DNA of 58,747 nucleotides from Phoronis australis (lineage: Eukaryota > Phoronida > Phoronidae): NCBI GenBank assembly GCA_002633005.1, contig NMRA01000006.1, forward strand, positions 609,667-668,413. The letters run 5' to 3'. Of this stretch, positions 23,209 to 35,819 are shown piece by piece. The position numbers and the translations under genes were made by a program. Position 1 is the stretch's first letter. Each line of letters starts with the position of its first letter. The notes under the pieces are model-generated. The model worked only from the letters and a program-made list of their open reading frames with translations. It did not search any database and was not told the DNA's origin.

Positions 23209-24144
23209 CAACAGGAGAGGCGCTTGTATTTGTGCATGTAACCATGGACACCGTGTTCATGATTTAATGTAACCGACACTGGAACACGATGTTGCTCTAC
23301 ATGGGACTGAGGATTGTATAGATGACGTCAGCGAGCTACTCTTTAAAAAGTCCATTTCTGTCAAAACGGGAAGACTTGCTTCTTTGTCTAAAGAACGCCC
23401 GACTTAGAAAATGTCATTGGATTAAACGAAATCAAGTCACAATTGCCATTTGAAGACTCACTAGGATCTCAAATTCCTCGGTTGGGTGGCGCCAGTGTGA
23501 CAAAACGGTCCCCCGTAAAAATCCCCATGCTGTTCATCTAGACACATAACTAGGCCGTCTCTTACCGTTCGGACATATTTCCACAAAGCCATGGAAACGT
23601 CTGCACCGAATAAGCAACAAATAGGCGTACACAGAGATAATCCTACAAGTTCCTCCTTTCTCAATCCGCAGATGTGTTTTTCATTAAACTAGTCTGGTTT
23701 GAAACATACATTGAACCTTTGCTATTCTAAACGATTACAAAAACTAGATTTCGTGAAATAATGCGCTTCCCAAAATTTTTGAGTTTTTTTATTCTATTCA
23801 CCCCACGAGTTAAATGAAACATAGAGTATTAGGTATCCGACTGTGGCTTGAAAGTGGTAACGTAATAAGCAACTCACAGTTCTTCACGTCCTCAGGTGAA
23901 AATAAAAATGACCTGGAGCCGGGATTTAATCTTTCTAATCGAACTCTGAATGATTTTGGTATTTTCTGTTATAACTTTGTTCCAACTCCAAAAAAACTTG
24001 AAACACATATGTTGCATGCACCCTCTACAAGTGTTGTCAACACCTAGAATGTATCTTCATTGATAACTTCGACTCCTAGTCTAGAATCATCTCGCATGCT
24101 GGGTCCCCGAAGTTGACCACTTTTCGGTCATGACTTAGAGTGCC
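23209..24144. other. Intergenic
   Basis: No feature recognised. Confidence 0.5.
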
Positions 24145-26110
24145 ACCTGTTGTCTCGCTGTTACCACAGCCACAACGACGCCTCTTCACCTGATCTCTCT
24201 ATTATCTGCACCAAATTCTTCCTCGACGCTATACTGAGCGCCAGGAACTTCATCAGCCTCCACGTGCTGCTGCCGATGAAACCTCTACACCCCACTCCGA
24301 CTGGCGTTCATGTACAAAAACACTCGCAGCCCGCTACCGACGAGCCATGGGAAAGTTCTGCGTACTTCAGTCTCTTTTTCTCATTTGGCTCTACCATACG
24401 GGATTCCCATGGTACTGTAAATTCCGCAATGACCATCCTCGTACCATCTGACCATAAAACCAAGTCAGGCTATGGCTTGGGAATATTGCCAATGGTCCTA
24501 CATCCACAGTCAACTGCCAAATCATTTGCTGTGTCCAGCATCTCTGGGTTTTGTGCATTCGTGGATGCATCTTCTCTACAAAACAAGATCAATGGGTGGT
24601 CAGTGTTGATAGCCAATTTCCTTCTTTCTAGGTCCAAAATATGAGCAGTCGCTTTGGGAATTTTATCATGTCTCCATTTTATTTTAAAACCATTCTCTGT
24701 GTATCTCATCCTTGATCCTTTATAAATAACCACTTATGAGACACCGCAGATCTTCTGATAAGTGATACGTATGCATCGCATTCTCAATAAGCTTGTGTGG
24801 CATCGACACATAGGCATTAGTCATGTCAAGCCATTTCACTGACAGGTCTTTCTTTCATTTCTTTTCACCCTTGACTAACTCCCTTATTACGCCTTAACAG
24901 CCAGAGTAACGGAGAATGCCTCCTATCTGCATCGAAGGGTTGATATAACCTTACTCCAAGAGCTACGTCGTGAGCCTGTCTGCCAGAAGGTCAAAACAAA
25001 CTATATCCTCCACACCTAGTAAATAATTAGGGCGGAAGTCACCAATCTTCAATGAACCTTTGTCTTTAGAAATGTGCAGCCACGCTTTCTGTCTTTCCCC
25101 ATCTCCAGGGTAACTCATAGAGCGTCAAATAATTCTTAACGCCTTCCACCGACGACGTAATAACTATGAAAACTTCGGGTACTTGTACACGATGTATGAT
25201 AGACCGGGTGGTCCCGGTGATGCTCCATATTTGGCATTCATAACAACAATCCTGACGTCGCAGAATTTGAAATCACCAACCTCCATATGCAAGCTTGGAG
25301 GATCCTCTTCATTCATCCACTCAAAGGTTCTTCACACCGAATGTCACTATGAACCTCCTCCAGATGTCTTTCCAGATCTTCTTCGGAACGTCTGAGATGC
25401 TCGCTTGCTTCTTTTCCTTCGTGAACTTATATGGATTGGCCAAAAATTTCTTCCTTTTCCGGAACTTCTCGGACTGCCTCTTCCTAAGCTGCTCTGCCTT
25501 CCAAAGAGATAAAAAGTCTACCCCTCACCTACTGTGTTAAGTGGGCCAAGCCTCTCCTTTCATGATCATCTGTTCTCTTCCACTGCCTCTTAGGGTATTC
25601 AATCTGCGATCTGATCTTAATTTGCCTTTGTCTTCTGTTTTGTTACATACTTCTTTTTCGCCACCACACCTAAACGATCTTTACAAACTGTTTGATCAGC
25701 TCTGTCATGGAAACCAGTCGTACGTTCAGTAACACTAGGACCTACGCTAGAACCTAGCTAAAATCTAACCAAAGCCACGTGTTCTCGTTTGAAATACACG
25801 GCAATATCTCACGTAATCTCGCGAAGTCTTGCTTTTTAGCGAGGCCCTAGCGTTCTTGAACGAGAGTCAGCTTTCTCTGCGCAGTCCTCTTTAGATTTGT
25901 CTCCAGAATACCGTCAAGATCCTCATCAAAAAGACTCCAGGAATTCAACTCATTGCCACTTGGCCAATGAATGCTCTCCTTCGCTGCTGCCTCAAATGGT
26001 GCTCCGAGCCTGTGCTTAGAAATGCCGTCTGCTTTCTGATACTCACCAGTTTTCGCAATCAACTGGGACATGGAATGCAACACAAACTCTGGGCCCTGTT
26101 CCTCTCTGCC
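24145..26110 (-). pseudogene. Decayed retroelement polyprotein (non-LTR type RT), split by a MITE
   Basis: Read on the - strand, protein-like pieces occur in order with stops and frameshifts. 26083-25847 is an N-terminal part (WSLFDEDLDGILETNLKRTA). 25640-25380 has FLANPYKFTKE-like sequence. Near 25260-25180 is an RT fingers region, DVRIVVMNAKYGASPGPPGL. Near 24840-24740 is WLDMTNAYVSMPHKLIENAM, where the family has the RT motif A (WLDxxNAYGSxPH). 24480-24390 gives DLVLWSDGTRMVIAEFTVPW, and 24290-24150 gives VGCRGFIGSSTWRLMKFL. These C-terminal blocks are, from memory, typical of a retroelement family widespread in cnidarians, echinoderms, hemichordates and fish and often annotated as R2-like. 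The + strand ORF 24150-24644 is its antisense shadow. It is not functional. Confidence 0.85.
25719..25868 (+). mobile_element. MITE 'CACGTG family', copy 3, nested in the retroelement
   Basis: Left end CGTACGTTCAGTAACACTAG, then 'gccaCGTGttctcg', 'atatctcacgtaatctcgcg', 'tagcgaggccctag', and end CGTTCTTGAACGAGAG. It interrupts the retroelement frame between ...RTAQRKLT and the next block, so it landed there after the retroelement did. Confidence 0.85.
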
Positions 26111-28006
26111 AGATATAAATACTTCTTCGCTGTCCTTTAGGCCAAATGTAACTTTTTTCCGTAAAATACTGTAATATGATAATTTTAAAAAGGACTGGAA
26201 CGAGATAAACAGACTAGGGTTTGTTCGTAAAGATTTTTAATTTCTGTTGATACCAGAACATTTTCGTCTAGTTTCAAATTTCAAAAAACGACATGTCAAC
26301 TGCTCGTCACTTCGTCGATTTTTCTCCCACAAGACAAAGCACGTCTCCTTATTTGGTATGGCAAGGCATGGACGTAACACATTTCCCTTAAATGGAAAGT
26401 GTGATCTTTGACCTCAGGTGACTTCAAGCAACTGACTGTGAGCACATGCGCGCATTTATCATAAGGGGGAGGGGGGTGATTTTAGAAACTCTGTGGTTTT
26501 TCTGGAAATTTCCTCCCGGAAGAAAGTTAATTACTCTATACTAGACGTTGTGAGATGGTACTCTCGTCAGGAATTTCTAAAAAGATTTTTTTGGCGACCT
26601 TTCGCGTTCCATGCCTCTTTAACACCTAAAAATGTTTTGTTGAAAATTCGTAGCATGTAGTATGATAGGTTGTCGAAAGTGGTTCTACGACTGGAGCTGA
26701 ACAGATGTCAGCGGCCAAACTACTCCTGCCATCCACCCAGGGCCACAAGTCGGTGCTTATGAAAAATGACCACTGTCAATGTAGGTTTTGTTGACTGAGT
26801 TAGCTAAGAAATCGCTAATTGTATCGAACCGTACGTCAAGAGCCTCGGCTGATGAACAACAACAACAAAATGAAAATGAAGGAACGAAGTTAGGCAAGCT
26901 CTAATAACAGAATACATAGGTCACGAGCGGTAGTTGGCATTCTAGGGCTAGACTTCTATGGATAATATAAGGTAGGACTCTTCTTTCCTACATAATCACT
27001 TCCTACGTGTAGAAATTTTCAAGTAACCCATTGGGACTATAACTTTTTCAAGAAATCTGGAGAACGCTTTGGTGTAGGCCTATTTACATGAGTATAAGTC
27101 GGGTTTGCAACATTTGATAAAAAGGTAGATGAAAGTTGTAAATGAAATAGTTGGGAACCGACGCTTTCAGACTTGAATGAATCAGAACAAGATTCAAAAT
27201 GCGTTGTTCGCAACTGACGATTTCGAAAAATCAATAATTCATCCATGTAATATAGGTGGCCCTTACAACTATGAAGGCATCGACCGGAATGGCTAGGTTT
27301 TTAATCAGGTAATCCATTCATCACAACGTGTTAAAATATTGGTTTTCTACCTAATACCATTGGATGGTAAGGAAATAGAACCTGTTAATGGAAAATTAAT
27401 GACGATATTTTTAAGGTAACATTTACGTTCGTGTTAACAATGTTCGAATTGAAATATGTTGAACTATCGTTCCCAATAGCGACTGCTCACTTGGCATTTT
27501 GAATTTTGTATTGCTCGTGAAGCTGAAGGGTACTTAAGGTCGCTACGCGCAGTCTAAAATCCAGATTAACACAATACCTTAGTAGCTGGAAAATGGGTAA
27601 CCGAGTCAAGACCAACCCAGAAACGACAATTTTTAACCCCCCCCCCCCCCTCGTCGCTTTTTTCGCTTACCACCAGAGGCGACACCTCAGATGTATTAAG
27701 TACCTACCCGAAAGAGCAGATGCCTGAGAATTTGGGGCGGGATTTTTAGCCTGTTGTCAGAAAAAGAATACAAGTTGTTAACCATTTTGAGCTATTTTTG
27801 CTCAGTCGTAGCTTTTGTTACAAGCAACCGGGAAACTGAAATTCAGCAAATCGCAAACCTAAGATTTGAAAAAATAAAACATGTCAGCAACTGTATTTTT
27901 CTCGATATTTGTAATTTAGATGGCGTTGCCAGCCAGAATACGCGATCTCTCAACTCAGAGTTCTTGCAATAGGCGAAACAATTGCGTACAACACATCAAA
28001 GGAGAC
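26111..28006. other. Intergenic
   Basis: No gene seen. A poly-C tract lies at about 27637-27651. The stretch near 26935-26965 (agttggcattctagggctag) recurs near 44524-44550 (agttggcattccagggctag), so it belongs to a dispersed repeat. Confidence 0.5.
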
Positions 28007-28178
28007 TACACGTTCAGTGCTGTAGTGGTAAAATAAGAGGTAAGTAGGCGCCCAAAACCCACCGTATCACCTTGAGCACTGAACATAACTTACGGTGCGT
28101 AGGCGCTACGTTCAAATGCCAGACGGTGGTTGGCTGCGCCTACGTGCGCCTATGCCCCACTACGGCACTGTACAGGTT
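28007..28178. mobile_element. hAT-type MITE with 8-bp target-site duplication
   Basis: The element is 28015-28170 (156 bp). The left terminus CAGTGCTGTAGTGG matches the inverse of the right terminus, CAGTGCCGTAGTGG (13 of 14), and GTAGGCGC-like words follow on both arms. The flanks TACACGTT (28007-28014) and TACAGGTT (28171-28178) agree at 7 of 8 bases, the 8-bp duplication expected of hAT transposition. There is no transposase. Confidence 0.85.
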
Positions 28179-29765
28179 GTACAAAATCCCATCCGAATGT
28201 TGGCTCTGCAGCGAAAACTGCCGAATTTGGTTTGTAAGTAACCATCTCCAATTGCAACAGTCGTAATCTGTTTTATTGAACTTAGTGCAAGGTTTTTCAG
28301 GTCCTTGTCTTAACATATAATTTCTAAGTTCACTCAATTCAAGCTGTCTTTTCCACGAAGTTTACAAAAGAGTTTGTGATTGGCTTCTGACAAACGAAAG
28401 CGAAAGCGTTCAGGTACGTCGATGTTTTGTCTGTGGACGAAACAGAACTTTGTTCTGCGGATTTAAGTACTGCTGCATTTCTTAGTAACAAGTAAGTTTG
28501 TGTAGGACTAGTTATCGACAGGTCTGTGCATTTAGTCAAATACCCAGAAAATTCTAAGATTTGATATTGTAAAAATATATATTGTTTTAATCTAGAAAGC
28601 TTGTAGAATTCAATTTCTTGCCGATATCCATCTGCCAATGGGGGCGTGTCCATCTCTATTTATTAAAACTTAACAAAAAGTAAAGGTACAATGTACATAC
28701 ATAGCAAAACGACGATATCAATGACATCGCCATAATAATTTCGTTTGATATAAAGGTTCAAGAAAATCATTGTCACGTTTTACCCGTGGATGGGTGAGCG
28801 TGGTTGTCACTGACCGGTGCTAATAGCTTCGCTGCGATGATAGACTGAAGATTGGTTCGAATTATCACTTCATTAATCTCGACCTTATGTTCATAATTCT
28901 TCTCAAATAAAACGACCGTTGTGATTTCGGTTCTATGCTGCAGCCAGTGCTGCAAAGCCTTGGCGTATCATGAACTCCTGAGTCATTTTCAGAAACTGTT
29001 ACATACGTTGATTCAGTAAAGCATTGTCTCTATAACTGACTCTCTGTTGACTAGCGTTGTAATTGATGATTTTGTGGCTGCAATTCAACCTTAACTTTAA
29101 CTGTATCTGTATCGTTAACTTTCTTACTCTACTCAAACCAGCTTATTGTCACTAACCCGTGCCTGGTTATTTATAATCTCTTACAATGCTCTGGAATTTT
29201 TCTCCAATTCAAGCACATTCTAGAACTTTCCGGAATCCATCCAACCATTCTACAAACATATACTAGGCTCTAGAATGTTCCAGACTACGATTCCATATTA
29301 ATCACTATTATGCTGGAGACTACTTGAACGTTCTTTAGTATTCTACTGTAAACAAGTTCCATCACTACTTGCCTGACCCTAAAGGTCAAGCCGAAATCGT
29401 AAACTTCAAACGGAAATAAATTAAAACTTCATCTCGCTTCTGTTTTACAGTCAATGTTGAATTCATTTATGTTAAAACCTAAAGTGCTTTGGGGTCTAAA
29501 AGTCATCCGATCTTGAATTATCCCCGAATCTGCCGCCAACTCAAGCCACAGACAATGCGTGCGCCATTTTCGAATCCGCAATTTCAGTTATGGCCAAATC
29601 CTGTAAACTCTGAAGCGTTTTCTTGAGTCGCAGGTGGCTTCGATGTTCTTGTTGTTAATGGAAACGTAATCTTACCACAGTAATGAATGAGATACCGAAT
29701 TTATGCAACTAAAAGGCCAAGTTCGAGTTTCACTTTGGCCAGATCAAAATGCAGCTTTAGCTTTA
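28179..29765. other. Intergenic
   Basis: No gene recognised. At 29185-29350 the words 'ctagaa', 'tctagaa', 'ttctaga' and 'aatgttcc' recur, an A/T-rich degenerate patch. Confidence 0.5.
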
Positions 29766-30060
29766 AGCAAGGAGTGTACACATGCGCGCACCCAGGGAGG
29801 GGGCTCGGGGGGCTCGAATGAAGTGGGCAAAAAGGTCCGCCTCAGATAAACAAAAAGTCCGTGAGAACAAGACAAAAAGTCCTCAGGAATGAGGCGCGAC
29901 TGCACAATTCATAGGTCTGAACGTAGAGCCCCGTTTTTCGTTTTTTTTTTTCGTCCTCGTTTTTTCGTCCCCGTTTTTATTTCCATTAAATTGTCCACAT
30001 ACTGAAAAATTTGAGGCTCCTATACTTTAGGCTGGGTGCGCGCATGGTACACCCCTTGCT
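29766..30060. mobile_element. Foldback element with ~30-bp terminal inverted repeats
   Basis: The left end AGCAAGGAGTGTACACATGC followed by GCGCACCCAG matches the inverse of the right end, AGCAAGGGGTGTACCATGC followed by GCGCACCCAG (one substitution, one indel). The element is 295 bp and non-coding; its interior contains repeated 'aaaaagtcc' and 'cgttttttcgtcc' words. Flanks show TA on each side but no longer duplication. Confidence 0.85.
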
Positions 30061-30086
30061 GTAAGTTAATCTTCTCACTGACCCAC

Positions 30087-31438
30087 TTAAAAGAGGATGC
30101 CACCCGATTTAATTAGTCTTTTTTACCGTCTTAATCGGTCTATATCCACATCGCCTAGCATACGGTCGACCTTACCTTGCCGAGAGGTTTCGCGTTAACC
30201 TTTGAGAAAGGTGAGAAACGACGCAGCGATGTCAGTGGTTCATTTGCAGAGTGAACCCGCTATGTTGCGGTGAATCGTTCCTGCTTGTCCGAACTATGCA
30301 GCTGCGAGGAAAGTGGGTATATCGTTTTTTCGACTTCCTCGAGAGTCCGAAATGCTTAGTAAGTGGCTCACGGTAGTGAAGAATGAAAAGTTAATAGCAA
30401 GTATGAGGCCGTGAAACATTTCCGTGTCTGTGGCCTGCAGTCGTCGACGGTGAGTCTGACGAATGCCGGCTTACTAAAGAACTATCCATTCGTTCCATTG
30501 CCAGTGCATGTTCACGGCGCTTCTCTCTCTAGTATTTCTTGATCACTGTGTTCTCCGGTTCGAAATTATAGCCTGTGAAACTTAACTATCCACCTGCGAA
30601 GTCTTCTTAGGATGAGTTCTCGTCTAAGTCGGGATTGCGAGTTGCCGTTGACGTTATTATTCTGCGTGCTGTTTCGAAATGAATTATTCTCACCCTAACC
30701 AATGCATATATAAAACTTATGCAAAGTCTAATAAGATACAATTTTTAATGTCTTTGGAGTATTTGTGACTGCAAATGTTTTGAGAAGCCAGCAATGAATA
30801 AACCCCTGCGTTACCAGCTTCAGATGCAATAAAGGTAATTGACCGGGCACCGAGGCCGTGTGAGCGCATGCTAATTCAGTGTTTGCTGACAGAAAGCTGG
30901 TGTGAAGCAATTACTCGATTTTATATGCTATGGTCACATGGGGAATCTTTATTTAGAAATACAAATACATTATTCAAATCATTGTTACTGTACAACCTTT
31001 GTCCTGACGGTCTGTGGAAGGGGAACTCGACTTCGCGGCCCCCGACAAGTAAGTAGATTTTCAGTTTCGTGGCTAATTCACATAAATAATTACGTGCACA
31101 TTATTTCTTTGGCTCACTATTCGTGACTGGAGGTTTAGTTTCCAACTCAAGCTGGTTTATGTTCGTGCCAGTCCCGGCGGCCGCGACGGGACTGATCGGG
31201 TTCCGAGCCACTGGCCGNGTTAAACGATGAATTCAAGCGATAAGCTGACACCAGTAACCCGTGTTATGAACTGCTGAACAGACTGCGTGTGAAACCAATG
31301 ACGTCATTGGATAATTTCAACACCTCCGTCTGCCGTCAGGTCTCAGGTAACGCAACCGAACGTGCCGTTATCGAGTAGAACTACTCGATCTAAATTCATA
31401 CAAAATAGGTTGTTTTTTGGGTGGCATTCTCCTTTAAT
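30087..31438. mobile_element. Candidate 1.35-kb element with TTAA-bounded inverted ends
   Basis: The left end TTAAAAGAGGATGCCACCC and the inverse of the right end, TTAAAGGAGAATGCCACCC, match at 17 of 19. Both ends begin with TTAA, which could be part of the repeat or a TTAA target site (piggyBac style, though the usual CCY terminus is absent). The interior is non-coding. The two ends could also belong to two separate insertions. Confidence 0.45.
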
Positions 31439-34280
31439 GGTGTGACTAGAAACGCTAACTCACCATATTTGAAATAACCCAAAGGTTTCCACCCCAAAAA
31501 TGAAACAGAACAATTGTGGTCAATGCATGTAGCCACCCCCGGGCGTATCTTAGCTGTTTGCAATGGAACACAGTGCGCGCAAAATTAGGGACCTCGGGAC
31601 CCCGGCCCACCAATGGACACAACTAAATAAGCCGCCAGCATGCCGTTTGAAGACTTACGCTTTCTGTCAAAAATCGTGACTGGGCTGCCGCCCCTCCCCC
31701 TTCCAAAATTGTGGATGGCTCCCCTAGTGAAACTCGTTGCTCTTCTCCTGTTGATCAACAAATTAAAACCTTTCCTATCACCATTATCATCATTATCTTC
31801 ATCACCTGCGTTTAACGTCATTATAAGAGCCGTTGTTACTTAGGTACTGTCATTACGTCTTTGGTGCGCGATGCATGGAAACTGAAACAATGCTTACGTA
31901 GTCGTTAGTTACTTGGCACAACAGCCTCATTAGGCCTACTTGTATTGGTAAACAGAGTGTTTATTCCGACTTATTATGCAGAAAACTGAGCCCGAAGTAA
32001 CAAACACCTCTCAAGTCTTATGGAGTCTCCATTAAACTGATGTTATCGGTGACAATAGTTTTTTTTTTTTGAGATCAGCCGCAATGCAGAATTGCGTTCC
32101 CAATGCAACGCTTGGCTGGCGATTTATAATAAAATCACAAAAACACGACGGATTTTCTTGTTTTACAACCCTGGCCGAAGCTACTAACTTCAAGAAATCT
32201 ATCTCATCCACTGGTAGTCTCTAAACTGCGTTTTCGGCTGTAGAACCAATTATTCCCCTTTAATAGTACGACAGGATATTCCTTACGTCTCAGAAAGGTC
32301 AACTAGGTATCAACAAGTCAAAGAATGTCAAAAGACGTCAGTTTTGACGGCCGCTCCATACCAAACGCAAATGATTTCTCATTTCATTTAAATTTGATGA
32401 TATGGCAAAAAATGACAGTAATCATAAAGCGACACTTTCTGTATTCTTTTAAAATCAATAGATGTGCCTTCATAAAAGTTGATACATTATTAAAAGTACG
32501 CTAGGTACTGAGACTCTTTGTGGCATCATTACCAGCTAGACAAAGGACTGGAGCCATGGCGAACAAAAGTTATGCTTCTATAGGAAGTTCCTTCAGTTGA
32601 CCTCGACCTTGGTTACCTTCGTATTTCTCGCACCCACCAACGTAAATTCGCTACATATGCAAACGACAAATAATTTTGTTGACAAATTCACTGTACTCCA
32701 GTAGACAATTACAGAGACAATAGTCAATAATCTCAGCACCCGCGCAGTCGAGGGGAATTTTTGTTGCATGGAATATTCCCATGCGTGAACCCTAAATTAG
32801 CTTGTAGGATGCGTGCTTGACTGCCGAAACGAGGCTAGATGCCTGTGAGAACACGTAGACCGGACTAAACCATTCGCCCACTTCTCGCCAAATCTCGCCT
32901 AATCACACGTTTTATGTTCTTTGATCAATGGGTTCTTTCATGTCGTAGAACTTAGTTCCATGGTCTTGTGTATAAGTGACACTCCACAAGTTTTGCGGGC
33001 TTTAAAAGTGTAATTTGCAAGGTCTAAGTATTTTAAATTGCAATAATATCTTCAAGGTATTGCTATTTAAGCCTGAAAAGTTAAGTCCACGCAGTTCTAT
33101 CTCTTTGTTTCACTATGTGCACAGAACCTGAAAATATGAGTATGATGGGCCAAACGCTTGCTCAAGGTCAAATAAATTTGATTCCAAAATGAAATTTCAA
33201 TCCTTTACTACTGCTGCAAGTGCAAAAATCATCCAAAACGAGAGCGTATAACACCAAAAGCTACCATTTGCGTGCGATTACTATGCAGTGACAGGCAGAT
33301 CATTCCGACTGCAATAACCCTGCAAGTTACAGAAATCTGATGACAAGTATGTACCCACTAGTCAGTGTTACAAATCCTAAGTGCCTAAATGTTACCTGTA
33401 TTTCCTACTCAGTTTTGTCTTCCGTCTTGCTTCTAGCGAAGGTTTAAGGAAAGCCACGGCTGAGCAAAAAGGGGTCCGAGTGTAAACCGTTTGCATTCTT
33501 TCAATCGGCTGACTCTGTTGTGCTGTGAGCCAAAGACAAGAAGTGATAGAAAATAAGTAATACATCGAAAACTCCATTACGACAAGGTCATAGTGACGTC
33601 ATCATCTGTGACATCACTAAATAACAATTTCGGCTACACCGGAACGAACTGTCCTCTTTGCTTAAGCCTGTCAGAAGGACTTGAGTTATGAAGCCTATTA
33701 CCAGTAAGTAACCTTGAGTTAGTTCGTTTTAGATTTATCTGCTTTTGGCAATGGCGAAATACTATCGGTATTCAAACAACTGCCAAACGTAACCTTCACA
33801 CACAATACAAAACTCAAAATCCCCGGGTAACCCAGCAGCTAAGTCGGACAATTATTAATGAAATTTGAGGAGACCAGGAGGTAAAATTAACTGCGGCCCA
33901 AAAAAAACCTATAGCGTGTCGCCGTAAGAGTACGCACGAAGGGTTATTAACAAGCAAAAATATCTTTTAAATGGGCGCAATTTACAGTTTGTACTCTTCA
34001 AGACTATCACGAGTCGGAAGTAGTCTTGTTATTACACCTACGTAGAATTGACTATAAAGGTACATTATTGGTTTTGCTGCTGAAAATGTACTTTTCGGAT
34101 TGTTGTTAGATGGGATGCACTTCTTGAATTTATTAGCTTTAACCAGAGGTATCAACAGCAAAGTCCGTAGTGTTTTTTTTCCTTGATTTCACTACAAATC
34201 GCCAATTCTCGCCGTTGTCTGCCAGGCATTTGCTGAAATCAAGGCAGGTGTTTATCATTTAAATGCATTTCAAATACTCT
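31439..34280. other. Intergenic
   Basis: 2.8 kb without a supported gene or repeat. Confidence 0.5.
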
Positions 34281-34410
34281 ACTATGAACGCGACGGCTTT
34301 GGCTCAGTGTTAGCGTATACAGCTATTACTGCGGAGCTACTGGGTTTGATTCCGCGCTACCGCTGCTTGCTGTACAATTACTTTTTTTCGCCGAAAACGT
34401 TTCTTTAAAA
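34281..34410 (+). repeat. tRNA-derived SINE, copy 1
   Basis: A-box-like TGGCTCAGTGTTAGCG at 34300-34315 and B-box-like GGGTTTGATTCC at 34342-34353, followed by 'attactttttttcgccgaaa'. The same layout recurs at 45081-45210, so this is a repeat family rather than a tRNA gene. Confidence 0.7.
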
Positions 34411-35437
34411 ATATGTTATTCACTTCACGTTTATTGCAAAAGTAAGTCAGGTGCGTGACATCAGGCAACCTGACGCACCACGAGTTGTGCAAACTGAAGT
34501 TGGAAATGAATTGATTTCTTACTGTCACTTGACTTGTAAAAACTATACATTAAATGAGAAGAGAGGTCCCTGCGGACAAAATAGACGCAGCAGTAGTAAC
34601 AGCTCGCGTCCCAACCGTAACTGCACGCGAGAGAATAGTTCGCATCATATATTTGGAAACACGCTGTACGTCGTGAAGGGTATTAATTACGCTCTAATTA
34701 TTTTCTGCTAGTTGTATCAAGAAGTGGCAACAAGATCTCAAAACCAATTTTCACTCCCAATGTAGATGACTAAACCGGGAGTGGTATTTTGAAAGAAGTA
34801 CCGAGCATGCGCTGTGATCTGATTTAAGTAGCCGGCGCGAGTGCATACAATCCAGAAAAGAGTTGCCGCTTGTTTGCGCATGTTTCGTGTCCACCTTCAA
34901 GAGTCGCAGAACAACTCAAGAACTTAACATAGTTATTTACTCTCGTCGCCAAGTGTATGACCGAAGCCGAGTCGTTGTAATTTCTCGCCAAAATGTTTTG
35001 AACATTCCAGGTAAAATACGCATTATTTTCTCTTCCAGTAGACGTGTGAATGGTTTGTAGTTTCTTCTGAAAAGGCATATCATAACGTTTACCCAGTCTA
35101 GCATTGCGTGTTTGGAAATGTACTGACGACAGTCATTAAACCAAGCTTTTAGACGTTGGGGCCTGCTCTTCCAAACAGTCCTCGTAACTCTCCTGCCGTG
35201 ATAATAATAGTGAACCTCGTAAATGAAAAAATTATGTTACTGCTGCGTTGCCCTTTCCATATGATTTGTGGACTTCTTTGAAATTGTCGTGTATGACATC
35301 GAATCAAGTGCTGTCAGTGTTGCCTATTGTCATTATCGTTCATTCTTAATGCTAAGTCAAAGTAATTGGTAAACTACTGAGGTGTTTCGCCATGAAGTAT
35401 TTTCAATGGCTTATTTTATGCTTCTCATTAGTTGCCG
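34411..35437. other. 5' flank of the GPCR gene
   Basis: No upstream exon is recognised. Open frames here (34451, 34824, 34863) lack protein features. The promoter and any 5' UTR exon cannot be placed. Confidence 0.45.
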
Positions 35438-35819
35438 ATGGAGAATTACGAATGGACGAAAGCCTCGTGGTTGGAAACTCGTGGAGACGACAAATATAGC
35501 GTATACAACTTTAGCGGAGCTGGTGCTATTTTGGAAGACTTTAAACAAGATCTTCTCACTCTTGACTCGGTAGTGACCAACGTTCTGTTGTCTTTATATA
35601 TACCTGTGTTCGTTCTCTCGTTCTTTGCCAATGGTTTACTCCTCTACGTTCTGTGTTCCGGAAAACGGATGAGGCGGATTCAGAACTACTTTATGGCGAA
35701 CCTGGCCTTCTCTGACCTCGGAATAACACTAGTTTGCATGCCACTTACTGTCGGTCACGTGATCTACAAGTCATGGGTGTTCGGAGCAATGCTGTGTAAG
35801 CTAGCACCATGTCTACAAG
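35438..35819 (+). CDS. GPCR exon 1 (N-terminus, TM1, TM2, start of TM3)
   Basis: 127 codons plus one base, from MENYEWTK to KLAPCLQ. The donor is gtatgt at 35820, with an undetermined base (N) seven bases into the intron. Confidence 0.85.

Noticed and set aside
24150-24644. 164-codon + strand ORF
   Set aside because: It is antisense to the retroelement C-terminal region, whose minus-strand protein blocks are recognisable.
31555-31735. Further foldback element near the 'gccgcccctccccc' tract
   Set aside because: The two candidate ends do not pair convincingly and no target-site duplication is visible.
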